Shown: positions 1 through 7,785, counted from the stretch's first letter. The stretch is DNA of 64,000 bases from Hydrotalea sp. (GCA_022402565.1 JAKRSC010000008.1:62001-126000); one strand, 5' to 3'. Notes: a model not told the origin generated them from the letters alone. Program-made: numbers and translations.

Positions 1-1299
1 GGTGATTATGACGTGAAGATTAGTATAGATCGTGATTATATGATTGCAGGAAGTGGCGTGCTTCAAAATGCACAGCAAATAGGTTTTGGCTATGAAGCAC
101 CCGGTACAAAGGTGGAGCGTTCAAATACTCCTAAATTAACTTGGCATTTTATTGCAAATCAAGTGCACGATTTTATGTGGGCAGCTGACAATAACTACAA
201 GCATATTTCAAAACAAATTAGAAAGGATTTAACCATACATGCTTTCTATAAGGCTGGTACACCAGCTCAGGACAGTGCTTGGAACAATGTATTATGGGCT
301 GCTGAAAAAGTATTGCCATATATGGAAGAGCGCTTTGGAAAATATCCATATCCGCAGTATTCATTTATTCAAGGCGGAGATGGAGGAATGGAATATGCCA
401 TGGCAACATTACTAAAAGGGAGTGGATTGGGAACTGTATTTCATGAGTGGGCACATAGTTGGTATCAAATGTTGTTAGGCACGAATGAAAGTTTATTTGC
501 TTGGATGGATGAAGGATTTACTCAATATGCAACTGATGAAATAAGTGCTCATTATTATCAAAATTTTGCAGATCAGTCGCCTTATATCACTGAAGCTGCC
601 AAAAAAGCAGTAGTTATGCAGCGAGAGACTTATAAACGGTTGCCGTTGCATCAAGCATCTGCATACAGCAGCTATATTACATTAGCAAAGAGTGGAGTTG
701 AAGAGCCATTATCTACTCATGCCGATCATTTCAATAATAACTACGCTTACAGTACAGCTTCTTATTCAAAAGGAGCGGTGTTTATAAATCAGCTTGGATA
801 TATTGTAGGAAATCAAGTACGCGACCAAATTCTATTAGCTTACTACGACACATGGAAGTACAAGCATCCCAATGCCAACGATTTCATTCGTATTGCTGAA
901 AAAGTAAGTGGTATTACACTGCAGTGGTATAAAGAGTATTGGGTGAATAGTGTGAAGACCATTGACTATGCAGTTGGAGATATAAATACAGAAGATGGCA
1001 GAGCTGTGGTTGAAATTAAACGAGTAGGGTATATGCCAATGCCAATTGATGTATTGGTAACCTATAAAGATGGCAAGGAAGTATTGCATCACATTCCATT
1101 AGATATGATGTTTGGTGCAAAAGCAGATGAAGGATTCGTGAAAAATAGAAAGGTTCATCCGCACTGGAAGTGGACACATCCTTTATATGCTTTTCCAATT
1201 GAAGGAAGTGTTCGTGATATTAAATCTGTGGAGATAGATCCAACTCAACGAATGGCTGATATTAACCGCAATAATAATAAGATTGTAATACCGGATTAA
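1..1299 (+). CDS. M1 family metallopeptidase, C-terminal part (5' truncated by window)
   Basis: The reading frame is open from base 1, so the gene starts upstream of the window; the GTG at 13 is internal. The visible protein has the M1 (gluzincin) zinc site HEWAH near residue 146, followed by a downstream Glu in WMDEGFTQYATDE. A GGMEYAM segment stands in for the usual GxMEN exopeptidase motif. A long helical C-terminal region follows. M1 enzymes remove N-terminal residues from peptides; in Bacteroidota many are exported, but the signal peptide would lie outside the window. The change from Asn to Tyr in GxMEN is a real difference from classical aminopeptidases, so the exact specificity is uncertain. 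The gene ends just before a strong terminator. Confidence 0.85.
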   Translation, partial: GDYDVKISIDRDYMIAGSGVLQNAQQIGFGYEAPGTKVERSNTPKLTWHFIANQVHDFMWAADNNYKHISKQIRKDLTIHAFYKAGTPAQDSAWNNVLWAAEKVLPYMEERFGKYPYPQYSFIQGGDGGMEYAMATLLKGSGLGTVFHEWAHSWYQMLLGTNESLFAWMDEGFTQYATDEISAHYYQNFADQSPYITEAAKKAVVMQRETYKRLPLHQASAYSSYITLAKSGVEEPLSTHADHFNNNYAYSTASYSKGAVFINQLGYIVGNQVRDQILLAYYDTWKYKHPNANDFIRIAEKVSGITLQWYKEYWVNSVKTIDYAVGDINTEDGRAVVEIKRVGYMPMPIDVLVTYKDGKEVLHHIPLDMMFGAKADEGFVKNRKVHPHWKWTHPLYAFPIEGSVRDIKSVEIDPTQRMADINRNNNKIVIPD

Positions 1300-1319
1300 G
1301 TAACTCTAGTATAGCTAAG

Positions 1320-1346
1320 AAGCCTCCGTTTTAGGAGGCTTTTTTA
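1320..1346 (+). terminator. Rho-independent terminator after the M1 peptidase gene
   Basis: AGCCTCC (1321-1327) and GGAGGCT (1334-1340) form a perfect 7-bp stem with a 6-nt loop, followed by a run of T. It lies between convergent genes (the M1 peptidase on plus, rsmG on minus). Confidence 0.85.
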
Positions 1347-1364
1347 TGATAAGATGTTAGACAT

Positions 1365-1994
1365 TTATACTTTGGCTACATGTACAATATATTTCTCTTG
1401 GAAATAGGACTCTTTAAATAGTTCCGAGATAGGCATCATACGAGGGCGAACACCACTTTCAAAAATCTCTTGAGCCAAATCGCCGCCTTTCAGGCAAATT
1501 AAACCATTTGCTAACAAGCCATTTTGCCCTTTTCTAATAAGTGGTTTGGCCCAGCTCCATAAATCTTTTAAAGGAGCAACTGCTCGACTAATTGCATAAT
1601 CAAATTTTCGGTCACGTATTGCTTCAGAACGGGTATGTTGGGTGGTTACATTTTTTAACTGAAGGGCATCCACAACTGCATCTACCACTTTCAGCTTTTT
1701 TCCAATGCTATCGGTAAGATGGAATTGAACTTCAGGAAAAAATATTGAAAGAGGAATTCCTGGGAATCCGCCACCAGTACCAATATCAATCACTTTAGTT
1801 CCCGGCTTCCATTCAGCAATAGCTGCTATGGCTAAACTATGGAGCACATGGTGCTCATAAAAGTGATCTATATCTTTCCTTGAAATAACATTAATCTTCT
1901 CATTCCACTCAGTATAAACACCTTTTAGCAAGTCAAATTGTTGTTGCTGTTCTGGGGTAAAATCATCAAAATAAGGTTGTAATAATTCTATCAT
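1365..1994 (-). CDS. rsmG: 16S rRNA (guanine-527-N7)-methyltransferase RsmG
   Basis: A 209-residue protein of normal RsmG (GidB) length. The SAM-binding motif I reads VIDIGTGGGFPGIPL around residues 69-83, followed by an acidic-loop segment and a KKLKV stretch. The AISRAVAPL motif further on is typical of the family. RsmG methylates G527 of 16S rRNA in the decoding region. Its ATG shares one base with the TAA of the upstream glycosyltransferase gene (TAATG junction at 1994), so the two are translationally coupled and cotranscribed. Confidence 0.95.
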   Translation of the reverse strand: MIELLQPYFDDFTPEQQQQFDLLKGVYTEWNEKINVISRKDIDHFYEHHVLHSLAIAAIAEWKPGTKVIDIGTGGGFPGIPLSIFFPEVQFHLTDSIGKKLKVVDAVVDALQLKNVTTQHTRSEAIRDRKFDYAISRAVAPLKDLWSWAKPLIRKGQNGLLANGLICLKGGDLAQEIFESGVRPRMMPISELFKESYFQEKYIVHVAKV

Positions 1995-3121
1995 TAGTTC
2001 CAGGTTTTCTTAGGCTGTTTGAGTAATGCAGGGAACATCAATAGACTATAAAAGAATTGCCAAATATCAAAAAATAAGAACCAAGGCCATAAATCAGATT
2101 CGTTTAATTTCTTCATGGCATGGTACCAAATAATAGCCTGAACAAACATACGCACTCCAAATGCAATAAGTGCCCACCACCATATGTGAAAAATGATAGC
2201 TACAGCCATAGCAGGATAAAACAAAAACTGACTAGAAGAAAATAATCCAAGTAAAAACTTATGGATGGGTTTATAGTATTTTGAAGTAGTATAGTGGCGA
2301 TATTTCTGTTGCATCCATGCCGACCAAGTTTTCTTAGGTTCACTCCAAGTGTGAGCCTCATGATCTATCATAATTGCAGTATTATCTGCATGCGCAACTT
2401 GATTAATGAATAAGTCATCATCGCCACCAGGAATCATATTAATTTTAGAGAAGCCTTTATTTCTGATGAATACGTCGCGCTTATAGCTTAAGTTTCTGCC
2501 TACACCCATATATGGCAACCCTTGTAAGGCAAAGGATAGATACTGAAGAGCAGATAAAAAAGTTTCAAATCGAATCAACTTATTTAATAATCCTTTCTTC
2601 TTATGATAAGCACCATATCCCAACACAATTTCTTTGCCTTCATAATAAGCAGATTGCATTTTTTGTATCCAAAATTCCGTAGCGGGTACACAGTCAGCAT
2701 CTGTTAACAAGATTGTTTCATGCTTTGCACTTTTAATACCCATTGAAAGAGGGAACTTTTTACCTGTTATTAGTTTTGCTTCTTGAGAAAGATCAATGGG
2801 ATTAATTTGCTTGAAAGACTTTTTAAACTCTTCAATTACATACTTTGTTTCATCGGTTGAATTATCATTCACTAGAATAACTTCATGGGTAGCGGGATAA
2901 TCCTGAAACAATACACCAGGAAGATTTTTTACCAGGTTGCCCGCTTCATCGCGCGCGCAAATAATAACTGATACAGGTTGTTGTTGGTGTTCAACAAATT
3001 CAGGCTGTTTATAAAAAGCCAGTTTCCTGAAAAAGTATAGATAATAGAATAATTGTATGCAAGTAATGAGGGCAAAAAATCCAAAAGCCCCCCATCCTAA
3101 CCAGGGTACTAAATCGCTCAT
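1994..3121 (-). CDS. Membrane-anchored family 2 glycosyltransferase
   Basis: A 375-residue protein. It has one N-terminal membrane segment (about residues 10-30), a GT-A domain starting at VSVIICARDEAGN, a VNDNSTDET motif and a DADC metal-binding motif at about 141-144. GGDDDLF follows as the acceptor/catalytic Asp region, then QQKYRHYT in the place of the usual (Q/R)xxRW motif. Hydrophobic segments close the protein, so the catalytic domain should face the cytoplasm. It probably transfers a sugar to a lipid or envelope polymer; the donor and acceptor cannot be read from sequence. It is the first gene of a two-gene unit with rsmG. Confidence 0.8.
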   Translation of the reverse strand: MSDLVPWLGWGAFGFFALITCIQLFYYLYFFRKLAFYKQPEFVEHQQQPVSVIICARDEAGNLVKNLPGVLFQDYPATHEVILVNDNSTDETKYVIEEFKKSFKQINPIDLSQEAKLITGKKFPLSMGIKSAKHETILLTDADCVPATEFWIQKMQSAYYEGKEIVLGYGAYHKKKGLLNKLIRFETFLSALQYLSFALQGLPYMGVGRNLSYKRDVFIRNKGFSKINMIPGGDDDLFINQVAHADNTAIMIDHEAHTWSEPKKTWSAWMQQKYRHYTTSKYYKPIHKFLLGLFSSSQFLFYPAMAVAIIFHIWWWALIAFGVRMFVQAIIWYHAMKKLNESDLWPWFLFFDIWQFFYSLLMFPALLKQPKKTWN

Positions 3122-3164
3122 GCAACAAAAATAAACGTATTCCAGTCTTTACTTCTTTTTTTCA

Positions 3165-3195
3165 TTGAATGTGGAAAAACACTTGACTACCTTTG
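3165..3195 (+). promoter_or_regulatory. Bacteroidota-type promoter of tgt
   Basis: TTG at 3165-3167, a 20-nt spacer and a perfect TAnnTTTG element (TACCTTTG, 3188-3195). The start codon of tgt follows after only 9 nt, so the leader must be a few bases at most. Confidence 0.7.
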
Positions 3196-3204
3196 CACAT
3201 TAAC

Positions 3205-4344
3205 ATGGAAAATTTCACATTTCAATTAGAAGCAACAGATAGCAGAGGAAAGGCTAGAGCTGGAACTATTAATACAGCGCATGGTCAGATTCAAACACCC
3301 ATATTTATGCCAGTAGGAACTGCAGGAGCGGTAAAGGCAGTTACCCAACAGCAATTAAAGCAAGTGGTTGATCCACATATCATTTTGGGAAATACCTATC
3401 ATTTGTATTTGCGTCCTGGAACATCAGTTTTAGAACATGCGGGCGGCTTGCACCGATTTAATGGGTGGGACAGGCCAATTTTAACAGATAGCGGAGGGTA
3501 TCAGGTTTTTTCATTAGCCCAGAATAGAAAAATTAAAGAAGAAGGAGTTGTTTTTCAAAGTCATATCGATGGAAGCAGACATTTATTCAGCCCAGAGTCA
3601 GTGATGGATATCCAACGAAGCATAGGTGCCGATATCATAATGGCTTTTGATGAATGTCCACCTTATCCCAGTGAATATAAATATGCAAAAGATAGCATGG
3701 AACTCACCCATCGATGGCTTGATAGATGTTTTAATCGTTTGGAAGAGACACCACCTAAGTATGGGTATCCTCAGCATTTATTTCCTATAGTGCAAGGCAG
3801 TACTTACAAAGATTTGCGCAAAGCATCCTCTGAATATGTAGCCTCAAAAGGAGCAGTTGGTAATGCGATTGGTGGACTTAGTGTAGGTGAACCTGAGGAT
3901 ATGATGTATGAGTATACTGCCTTATGTACTGAGCATTTACCTTTAGACAAGCCGCGCTATTTAATGGGTGTGGGAACTCCATGGAACATATTAGAGTGTA
4001 TAGATTTAGGTGTTGATATGTTTGATTGTGTAATGCCCACTCGTAATGGAAGAAATGGCATGTTATTTACAACCCAAGGGGTGATTAACATTAGGAATAA
4101 AAAGTGGGAGAAGGATTTTTCTGTTATTGATCCAGGTTTAGAAAATGAAGTAAGTAGTTACTATTCCAAAGCCTACCTAAGGCATTTATTTGTAGCTCAG
4201 GAGATATTGGCGCTTACTTTAGCCAGCATACAAAACCTTTCCTTTTATTTATGGCTTGTAAAAGAGGCAAGAAAACATATTATAGCCGGTGACTTTTCAA
4301 ATTGGAAAAGAGAGATGGTTCCAATTCTGAAGCAGCGTTTATAA
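3205..4344 (+). CDS. tgt: Queuine/preQ1 tRNA-guanine transglycosylase
   Basis: Exchanges guanine at position 34 of tRNAs with GUN anticodons for the queuosine precursor. The start was set at ATG 3205 (379 aa, N-terminus MENFTFQLEA); an in-frame TTG at 3193 lies inside the promoter. DSGGYQVFSLA (Asp95) is the catalytic base region, GGLSVGEP the phosphate loop, and DMFDCVMPTRNGRNG holds the nucleophilic Asp. Unusually, the C-terminal zinc site CxCxxC is missing: the stretch between GVINIRN and YSKAYLRHL holds no cysteine, although the later His is kept. queG, which acts later in the same pathway, lies at 46694-47626. Confidence 0.95.
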   Translation: MENFTFQLEATDSRGKARAGTINTAHGQIQTPIFMPVGTAGAVKAVTQQQLKQVVDPHIILGNTYHLYLRPGTSVLEHAGGLHRFNGWDRPILTDSGGYQVFSLAQNRKIKEEGVVFQSHIDGSRHLFSPESVMDIQRSIGADIIMAFDECPPYPSEYKYAKDSMELTHRWLDRCFNRLEETPPKYGYPQHLFPIVQGSTYKDLRKASSEYVASKGAVGNAIGGLSVGEPEDMMYEYTALCTEHLPLDKPRYLMGVGTPWNILECIDLGVDMFDCVMPTRNGRNGMLFTTQGVINIRNKKWEKDFSVIDPGLENEVSSYYSKAYLRHLFVAQEILALTLASIQNLSFYLWLVKEARKHIIAGDFSNWKREMVPILKQRL

Positions 4345-4475
4345 TTTCTTCTTTTATTTCTTATCAACCTTGTTTGTGGATAACGGGCTAGGGAAAATAT
4401 ATTTATTCACTTTGCACAATATGCAACGGTAGCGAATTGGGGATTTCCTAATTTCATGTTCACTTACTAATCCGT

Positions 4476-4483
4476 TACCTTTG
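4476..4483 (+). promoter_or_regulatory. TAnnTTTG promoter-like element in the tgt-lptG gap
   Basis: TACCTTTG matches the Bacteroidota -7 consensus exactly. It sits only 13 nt upstream of a strong terminator hairpin, so it could start a very short RNA; it may also be chance. No convincing -33 element was found at the right distance. Confidence 0.3.
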
Positions 4484-4496
4484 AAGCCCGCTGAAG

Positions 4497-4526
4497 TACA
4501 TCCATGTTTCATGGATGTATTTTTTT
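4497..4526 (+). terminator. Rho-independent terminator between tgt and lptG
   Basis: A perfect 10-bp stem, TACATCCATG (4497-4506) with CATGGATGTA (4510-4519), a 3-nt loop and seven T. It ends transcription from tgt (stop at 4344), or a small RNA made in the gap, before the separate lptG promoter. Confidence 0.85.
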
Positions 4527-4552
4527 GCAATTTCTATAACCATGGTTGCAGT

Positions 4553-4560
4553 TATCTTTG
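4553..4560 (+). promoter_or_regulatory. -7 promoter element of the LptF/LptG-type gene
   Basis: TATCTTTG is a perfect TAnnTTTG match. The start codon at 4568 is only 7 nt further on, so the transcript should be leaderless or nearly so. The nearest TTTG for -33 (4524-4527) is about 25 nt upstream, somewhat far. Confidence 0.55.
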
Positions 4561-4567
4561 TTGCAGC

Positions 4568-5659
4568 ATGAAAAAGCTCGATTGGTATATACTTCGCAAG
4601 TTTCTGACCACCTTTTTCTTCTCCATATTTCTATTTGCTGTAATAGCAGTGGTAGTAGATGTTAGTGAGAAGGCAGACGATTTTGTAAAGTCGGGCTTGT
4701 CGTTTTATGGTGTTATAACCCAATATTATATAGGGTTTATACCGCATATTATTGCCCTGTTATTTCCCTTATTTGTCTTCATTGCGGTTATATTCTTTAC
4801 TTCTAAAATGGCTGGAAAAACTGAAATTATTCCAATTTTAGCATCTGGAGTGAGTTATCAGCGATGGCTTAGACCTTACTTGTTAGGAGGAATTTTTTTG
4901 GCTTCAGTGCTATGGTTTGCTAATAGATATGTGGTACCTAAAGCTAATGTAATCAGGAGCTCTTTTGAAGTTACATATATAGACAAAAACAATGCTTATA
5001 ATTCTCTTTTGGGGGGAAATAATAGCGTCTATATGCGGGTAGATTCATTTTCTTACGCTGGTATTAATTATTATGATACATCTGCAAGAAGAGGTAGTCC
5101 ATTTTTTATGAGTAGCCACCGCGATAGCCAAATTGTATATAACGTTCGTGCTGAAACCATTTTATGGGACACAGCTCGTAAGCAGTGGAAGTTAGAAAAT
5201 GTGGTTGAGCGAAAAATGGACATGATGAAGGAAGAAGTAGCTTATTTTCATGAAAAATGGGTGAAGTATAACTTCAAACCAACAGACATAAGTCGGGATA
5301 AATACACCAAAGAACGTTTAACCACTCCCGAGCTAGACCGGTTTATTGAATTAGAGGAGCTCCGTGGATCAGAAGGTTTGAATAGTTTAAAAGTTGAGCG
5401 ATACAGGCGCGACGCTACTAGTGTTACAGTACTTCTGTTAACCCTCATTGGAGCCATTGTAGCTGGGCGGAAGGTAAGGGGCGGTAGCGGAGTTCATTTA
5501 GCTGTTGGATTTATTACTGCTGCAATGTTTATATTGACTGATCGATTTTCAACCATATTTTCAGTAAAAGGGAACCTTCATCCTATGATTGCGGCATGGA
5601 TTCCCAATATGATTTTTCTTTTGGTAGTGGTGTATATATATAGAAAAGCACCAAAATAG
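4568..5659 (+). CDS. LptF/LptG family permease (YjgP/YjgQ)
   Basis: A 363-residue inner-membrane protein starting MKKLDWYILRKFL. It has three N-terminal membrane segments, a large periplasmic domain (about residues 110-270) and three C-terminal segments containing GRKVRGGSGVHLAVGF. This is the LptF/LptG layout: the two permeases, with LptB, extract lipopolysaccharide from the inner membrane. I place it in the family but cannot say whether it is LptF or LptG. An upstream in-frame ATG at 4481 was rejected because it would start inside the terminator/promoter region and add a non-conserved cysteine-rich tail. It is transcribed alone from its own promoter. Confidence 0.88.
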   Translation: MKKLDWYILRKFLTTFFFSIFLFAVIAVVVDVSEKADDFVKSGLSFYGVITQYYIGFIPHIIALLFPLFVFIAVIFFTSKMAGKTEIIPILASGVSYQRWLRPYLLGGIFLASVLWFANRYVVPKANVIRSSFEVTYIDKNNAYNSLLGGNNSVYMRVDSFSYAGINYYDTSARRGSPFFMSSHRDSQIVYNVRAETILWDTARKQWKLENVVERKMDMMKEEVAYFHEKWVKYNFKPTDISRDKYTKERLTTPELDRFIELEELRGSEGLNSLKVERYRRDATSVTVLLLTLIGAIVAGRKVRGGSGVHLAVGFITAAMFILTDRFSTIFSVKGNLHPMIAAWIPNMIFLLVVVYIYRKAPK

Positions 5660-5699
5660 CTAGAAGCTATAGATTTTATCAGAACATTGACATAAATCA

Positions 5700-5731
5700 T
5701 TTGTTGTACCAATAGGCTTGTTTTAACTTTA
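5700..5731 (+). promoter_or_regulatory. Promoter of the citrate synthase gene
   Basis: TTTG at 5700-5703, a 20-nt spacer and TAACTTTA at 5724-5731 (one mismatch to TAnnTTTG). This leaves a leader of roughly 50 nt, which contains a weak hairpin (CCTT/AAGG) and six T at about 5736-5755. Confidence 0.55.
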
Positions 5732-5790
5732 GCCGCCTTTAAGAAGGTTTTTTAAAACATATTATCAACACCCTATAAATTGTATAGCAC

Positions 5791-7116
5791 ATGGGCATTA
5801 TTAAGGACAGGTTTGTAGCAAAAGCAAGTGCTGCAAACGCCGAAATCAAGGAATTGCTGAAAGAACATGGCAATAAGAAAATTGGTGAGGTTACACTTGC
5901 TCAAGTATACCAAGGTATGCGTGGCATTACCGGATTGGTGACTGAAACTAGTTTATTAGATTCCCACGAAGGAATCCGTTTCAGAGGATATTCTATTCCT
6001 GAGTTACAAGAAAAGCTTCCTAAATCGGCCCACGGAACTGAGCCCCTACCAGAAGGTTTGTTCTATTTAATGCTCGTTGGTGAATTGCCCACCAAAGAAG
6101 ATGTTGATCACGTTTCAGCGGTTTTGCAAAGAAGAAGCCATGTGCCTAACCATGTATTTGCAGCTATTGATGCATTGCCATTACATACCCATCCAATGAC
6201 CATGTTTGTTACTGGAGTTATGGCCTTGCAAACTGAAAGTTATTTCTCTAAGGCCTATAGTGAGGGCATAGCTAAGAAAGATTATTGGGAGCCAACCTTT
6301 GATGACGCTTTAATATTGATTGCTCGTTTGCCGAGAATTGCTGCCTATATCTATAGAAGAAAGTATAAAAATAATGAGCATATTCAACCTAATGGGATGT
6401 TAGATTGGGCTGGTAACCTTGCACATATGTTAGGTTACGACGATCATGGTTTCAGAGAGTTGATGCGCTTATATATGACTATTCATGCCGATCATGAAGG
6501 TGGAAACGTTTCGGCACATACAACACACCTGGTGGGTTCTGCGTTGAGTGACCCTTATTTGGCTTACGCAGCTGGTATGAACGGACTTGCTGGTCCTTTG
6601 CATGGATTGGCAAATCAGGAAGTGATTAAGTGGATTTTTGAAATGCAGAAGGAGTTAGGTACAGATGAGCCAAGCAAAGATCAAATTGCTGAATACGTTC
6701 GCAAGACTCTAAGCGCTGGTAAAGTAGTGCCTGGTTACGGTCATGCGGTTTTACGCAAAACAGATCCGCGTTTCACAGCTCAAATGGAGTTTGGTAAAAC
6801 CCACATGCCTGACGATAAATTAGTGAATACTGTTTGGAACATTTATGAAACTGTACCACCTATTTTGCAGTCACTAGGTAAGATTAAGAATCCTTGGCCG
6901 AACGTAGATGCGCATAGTGGTGCTTTATTGGTTCATTATGGAATGGTAGAGTATGAATTCTATACTGTATTATTTGCAGTAAGTCGTTCTTTGGGTGTAT
7001 TAGCGAGCTTGATTTGGGATAGAGCATTAGGCTTCCCGCTAGAGCGTCCTAAGAGTGTAACTACAGAATCTGTGAAGCAGTGGTTGGAGGGGAAAGCAGA
7101 AATTTGGGGAGATTAA
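5791..7116 (+). CDS. gltA: Citrate synthase
   Basis: Condenses acetyl-CoA and oxaloacetate to citrate at the entry of the TCA cycle. The 441-residue protein resembles the mitochondrial type I enzyme more than the hexameric E. coli type. The three catalytic regions are readable: HADHEGGNVSAHTTHLVGSA (substrate His), PGYGHAVLRKTDPR (second catalytic His) and NVDAHSGALL (catalytic Asp). The MRGITGLVTETSLLD and GIRFRGYSIPELQ segments are also typical of the mitochondrial-like class. It is monocistronic, with its own promoter and a terminator right after. Confidence 0.97.
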   Translation: MGIIKDRFVAKASAANAEIKELLKEHGNKKIGEVTLAQVYQGMRGITGLVTETSLLDSHEGIRFRGYSIPELQEKLPKSAHGTEPLPEGLFYLMLVGELPTKEDVDHVSAVLQRRSHVPNHVFAAIDALPLHTHPMTMFVTGVMALQTESYFSKAYSEGIAKKDYWEPTFDDALILIARLPRIAAYIYRRKYKNNEHIQPNGMLDWAGNLAHMLGYDDHGFRELMRLYMTIHADHEGGNVSAHTTHLVGSALSDPYLAYAAGMNGLAGPLHGLANQEVIKWIFEMQKELGTDEPSKDQIAEYVRKTLSAGKVVPGYGHAVLRKTDPRFTAQMEFGKTHMPDDKLVNTVWNIYETVPPILQSLGKIKNPWPNVDAHSGALLVHYGMVEYEFYTVLFAVSRSLGVLASLIWDRALGFPLERPKSVTTESVKQWLEGKAEIWGD

Positions 7117-7139
7117 GCATGAAAAATCACAATAAATCT

Positions 7140-7166
7140 AAGCGCTCTTCATGGGCGCTTTTTTTA
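7140..7166 (+). terminator. Terminator after citrate synthase
   Basis: AGCGC (7141-7145) pairs with GCGCT (7155-7159), extended by an A-T pair, with a 9-nt loop and seven T. Confidence 0.75.
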
Positions 7167-7221
7167 TGAAAAAATTGGAGAAGATATCTTCACCAACTAC
7201 ATTTGCAATCCTTCGAAGTAT

Positions 7222-7381
7222 AACTAGCTTGCCTAAGTTTCGGGAGTAGAGCGTCCCAGTTGAATCGGGAAGGTCAGCGGTAAGGGAGGAAATAATAGGG
7301 GAATTAGCTTCCCGAAGTTTCGGGAGTAGAGCGTCCCAGTTGAATCGGGAAGGTCAGCGGTAAGGGAGGAAATAAAAGGGG
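7222..7381. repeat. Two tandem copies of an 80-bp tRNA-derived repeat
   Basis: 7222-7301 and 7302-7381 match at 76 of 80 positions. Each unit contains the first 12 bases of the adjacent tRNA (GGGGAATTAGCT), then a palindrome of the TCCCGAA/TTCGGGA type (degenerate in the first copy), then GTAGAGCG, a second TCCC...CGGGA inverted repeat and AGGTCAGCGG, and ends with a purine-rich stretch instead of a T-arm. The unit reads as a tRNA whose D-loop and T-arm have been replaced. The third 'copy' is the intact tRNA itself. Confidence 0.8.
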
Positions 7382-7450
7382 AATTAGCTCAGTTGGTAGA
7401 GTATTTGCATGGCATGCAAAGGGTCACCGGTTCGAATCCGGTATTCTCCA
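7378..7450 (+). tRNA. tRNA-Ala (anticodon GGC)
   Basis: A complete 73-nt cloverleaf without encoded CCA. The acceptor strands GGGGAAT and ATTCTCC pair fully with the G3-U70 wobble, the identity mark of alanine tRNA. D-stem GCTC/GAGT; anticodon stem TTTGC/GCAAA with loop ATGGCAT, giving anticodon GGC; T-arm ACCGG-TTCGAAT-CCGGT. It is followed at once by its own terminator and a GIY-YIG gene. Confidence 0.95.
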
Positions 7451-7454
7451 CAAA

Positions 7455-7483
7455 CCCAATCATTCAAACGGTTGGGCTTTTTT
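7455..7483 (+). terminator. tRNA terminator running into the GIY-YIG start codon
   Basis: CCCAA (7455-7459) and TTGGG (7472-7476) pair around a 12-nt loop, followed by C and six T. The ATG of the next gene begins right after the T run, so that gene is expressed only by readthrough or from an unseen start. Confidence 0.6.
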
Positions 7484-7732
7484 ATGTCATTTACAGTTTA
7501 TATCATTTACTCAGCAGCAGTTGATAGACTTTATGTAGGTCAAACATCAAATCTTCAAGACCGTTTATATCGTCATAATCATTCGGGAAGTAAATCAACG
7601 AAAAAAGCAAATGATTGGAGGGTGGTTTATACAGAAGTTTTTGAAACAAGAACAGAAGCTATAGCTAGAGAAAATGCAATAAAGAGAAAGAAGAGTAGAG
7701 AATATATGCAAAAGCTAATTGGTGAAAGATAG
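7484..7732 (+). CDS. Small GIY-YIG nuclease family protein
   Basis: An 82-residue protein that is a bare GIY-YIG (UvrC N-terminal/URI type) domain: TVYIIYS then LYVGQT for the two halves of the signature, DRLYRH with the conserved Arg, and ARENAIKRKKSREY near the end. The start at 7484 was chosen because the longer frame from 7409 would translate the tRNA gene. The stop codon TAG overlaps the first bases of a tRNA-like remnant. Members of this family are often found directly downstream of tRNA genes in Bacteroidota, as far as I recall. The substrate and biological role are unknown; a homing-like role is only a hypothesis. Confidence 0.8.
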   Translation: MSFTVYIIYSAAVDRLYVGQTSNLQDRLYRHNHSGSKSTKKANDWRVVYTEVFETRTEAIARENAIKRKKSREYMQKLIGER

Positions 7733-7785
7733 AGCGTCCCGACCCGAGGTCGGGAAGGTCAGCGGTTCGAATCCGTTATTCTCCA
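7730..7785 (+). pseudogene. tRNA remnant (3' part) with palindromic anticodon arm
   Basis: From TAGAGCG the sequence follows tRNA order: an anticodon arm region made of an 8-bp palindrome (TCCCGACC-CGA-GGTCGGGA, 7737-7755), a variable loop, T-arm AGCGG-TTCGAAT-CCGTT and acceptor ATTCTCC plus A. The 5' acceptor strand and D-arm are missing, since the GIY-YIG gene occupies that place. If folded as a tRNA, the anticodon loop would be 9 nt, so it is unlikely to be functional. Confidence 0.7.

Noticed and set aside
4375-4383. A perfect DnaA box (TTATCCACA on the minus strand), with a looser one at 4361-4369, in the gap after tgt
   Set aside because: A single perfect 9-mer is expected about once per 130 kb on each strand at random, and no cluster of boxes, AT-rich unwinding region or dnaA gene accompanies it, so I do not call an origin.
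4481-4567. Extended N-terminus for the LptF/LptG-type protein
   Set aside because: It would run through a terminator hairpin and the -7 element and adds a Cys-rich stretch unlike the family.
5734-5755. Terminator-like hairpin in the citrate synthase leader
   Set aside because: The stem is only 4 bp (CCTT/AAGG), too weak to call a terminator or attenuator.
7222-7381. The 80-bp tandem repeat as a CRISPR array
   Set aside because: Only two units, contiguous without spacers, and derived from tRNA sequence; no cas genes are near.
7409-7483. N-terminal extension of the GIY-YIG frame beginning at 7409
   Set aside because: The frame runs through the tRNA-Ala gene and its terminator; these codons are not expected to be translated.
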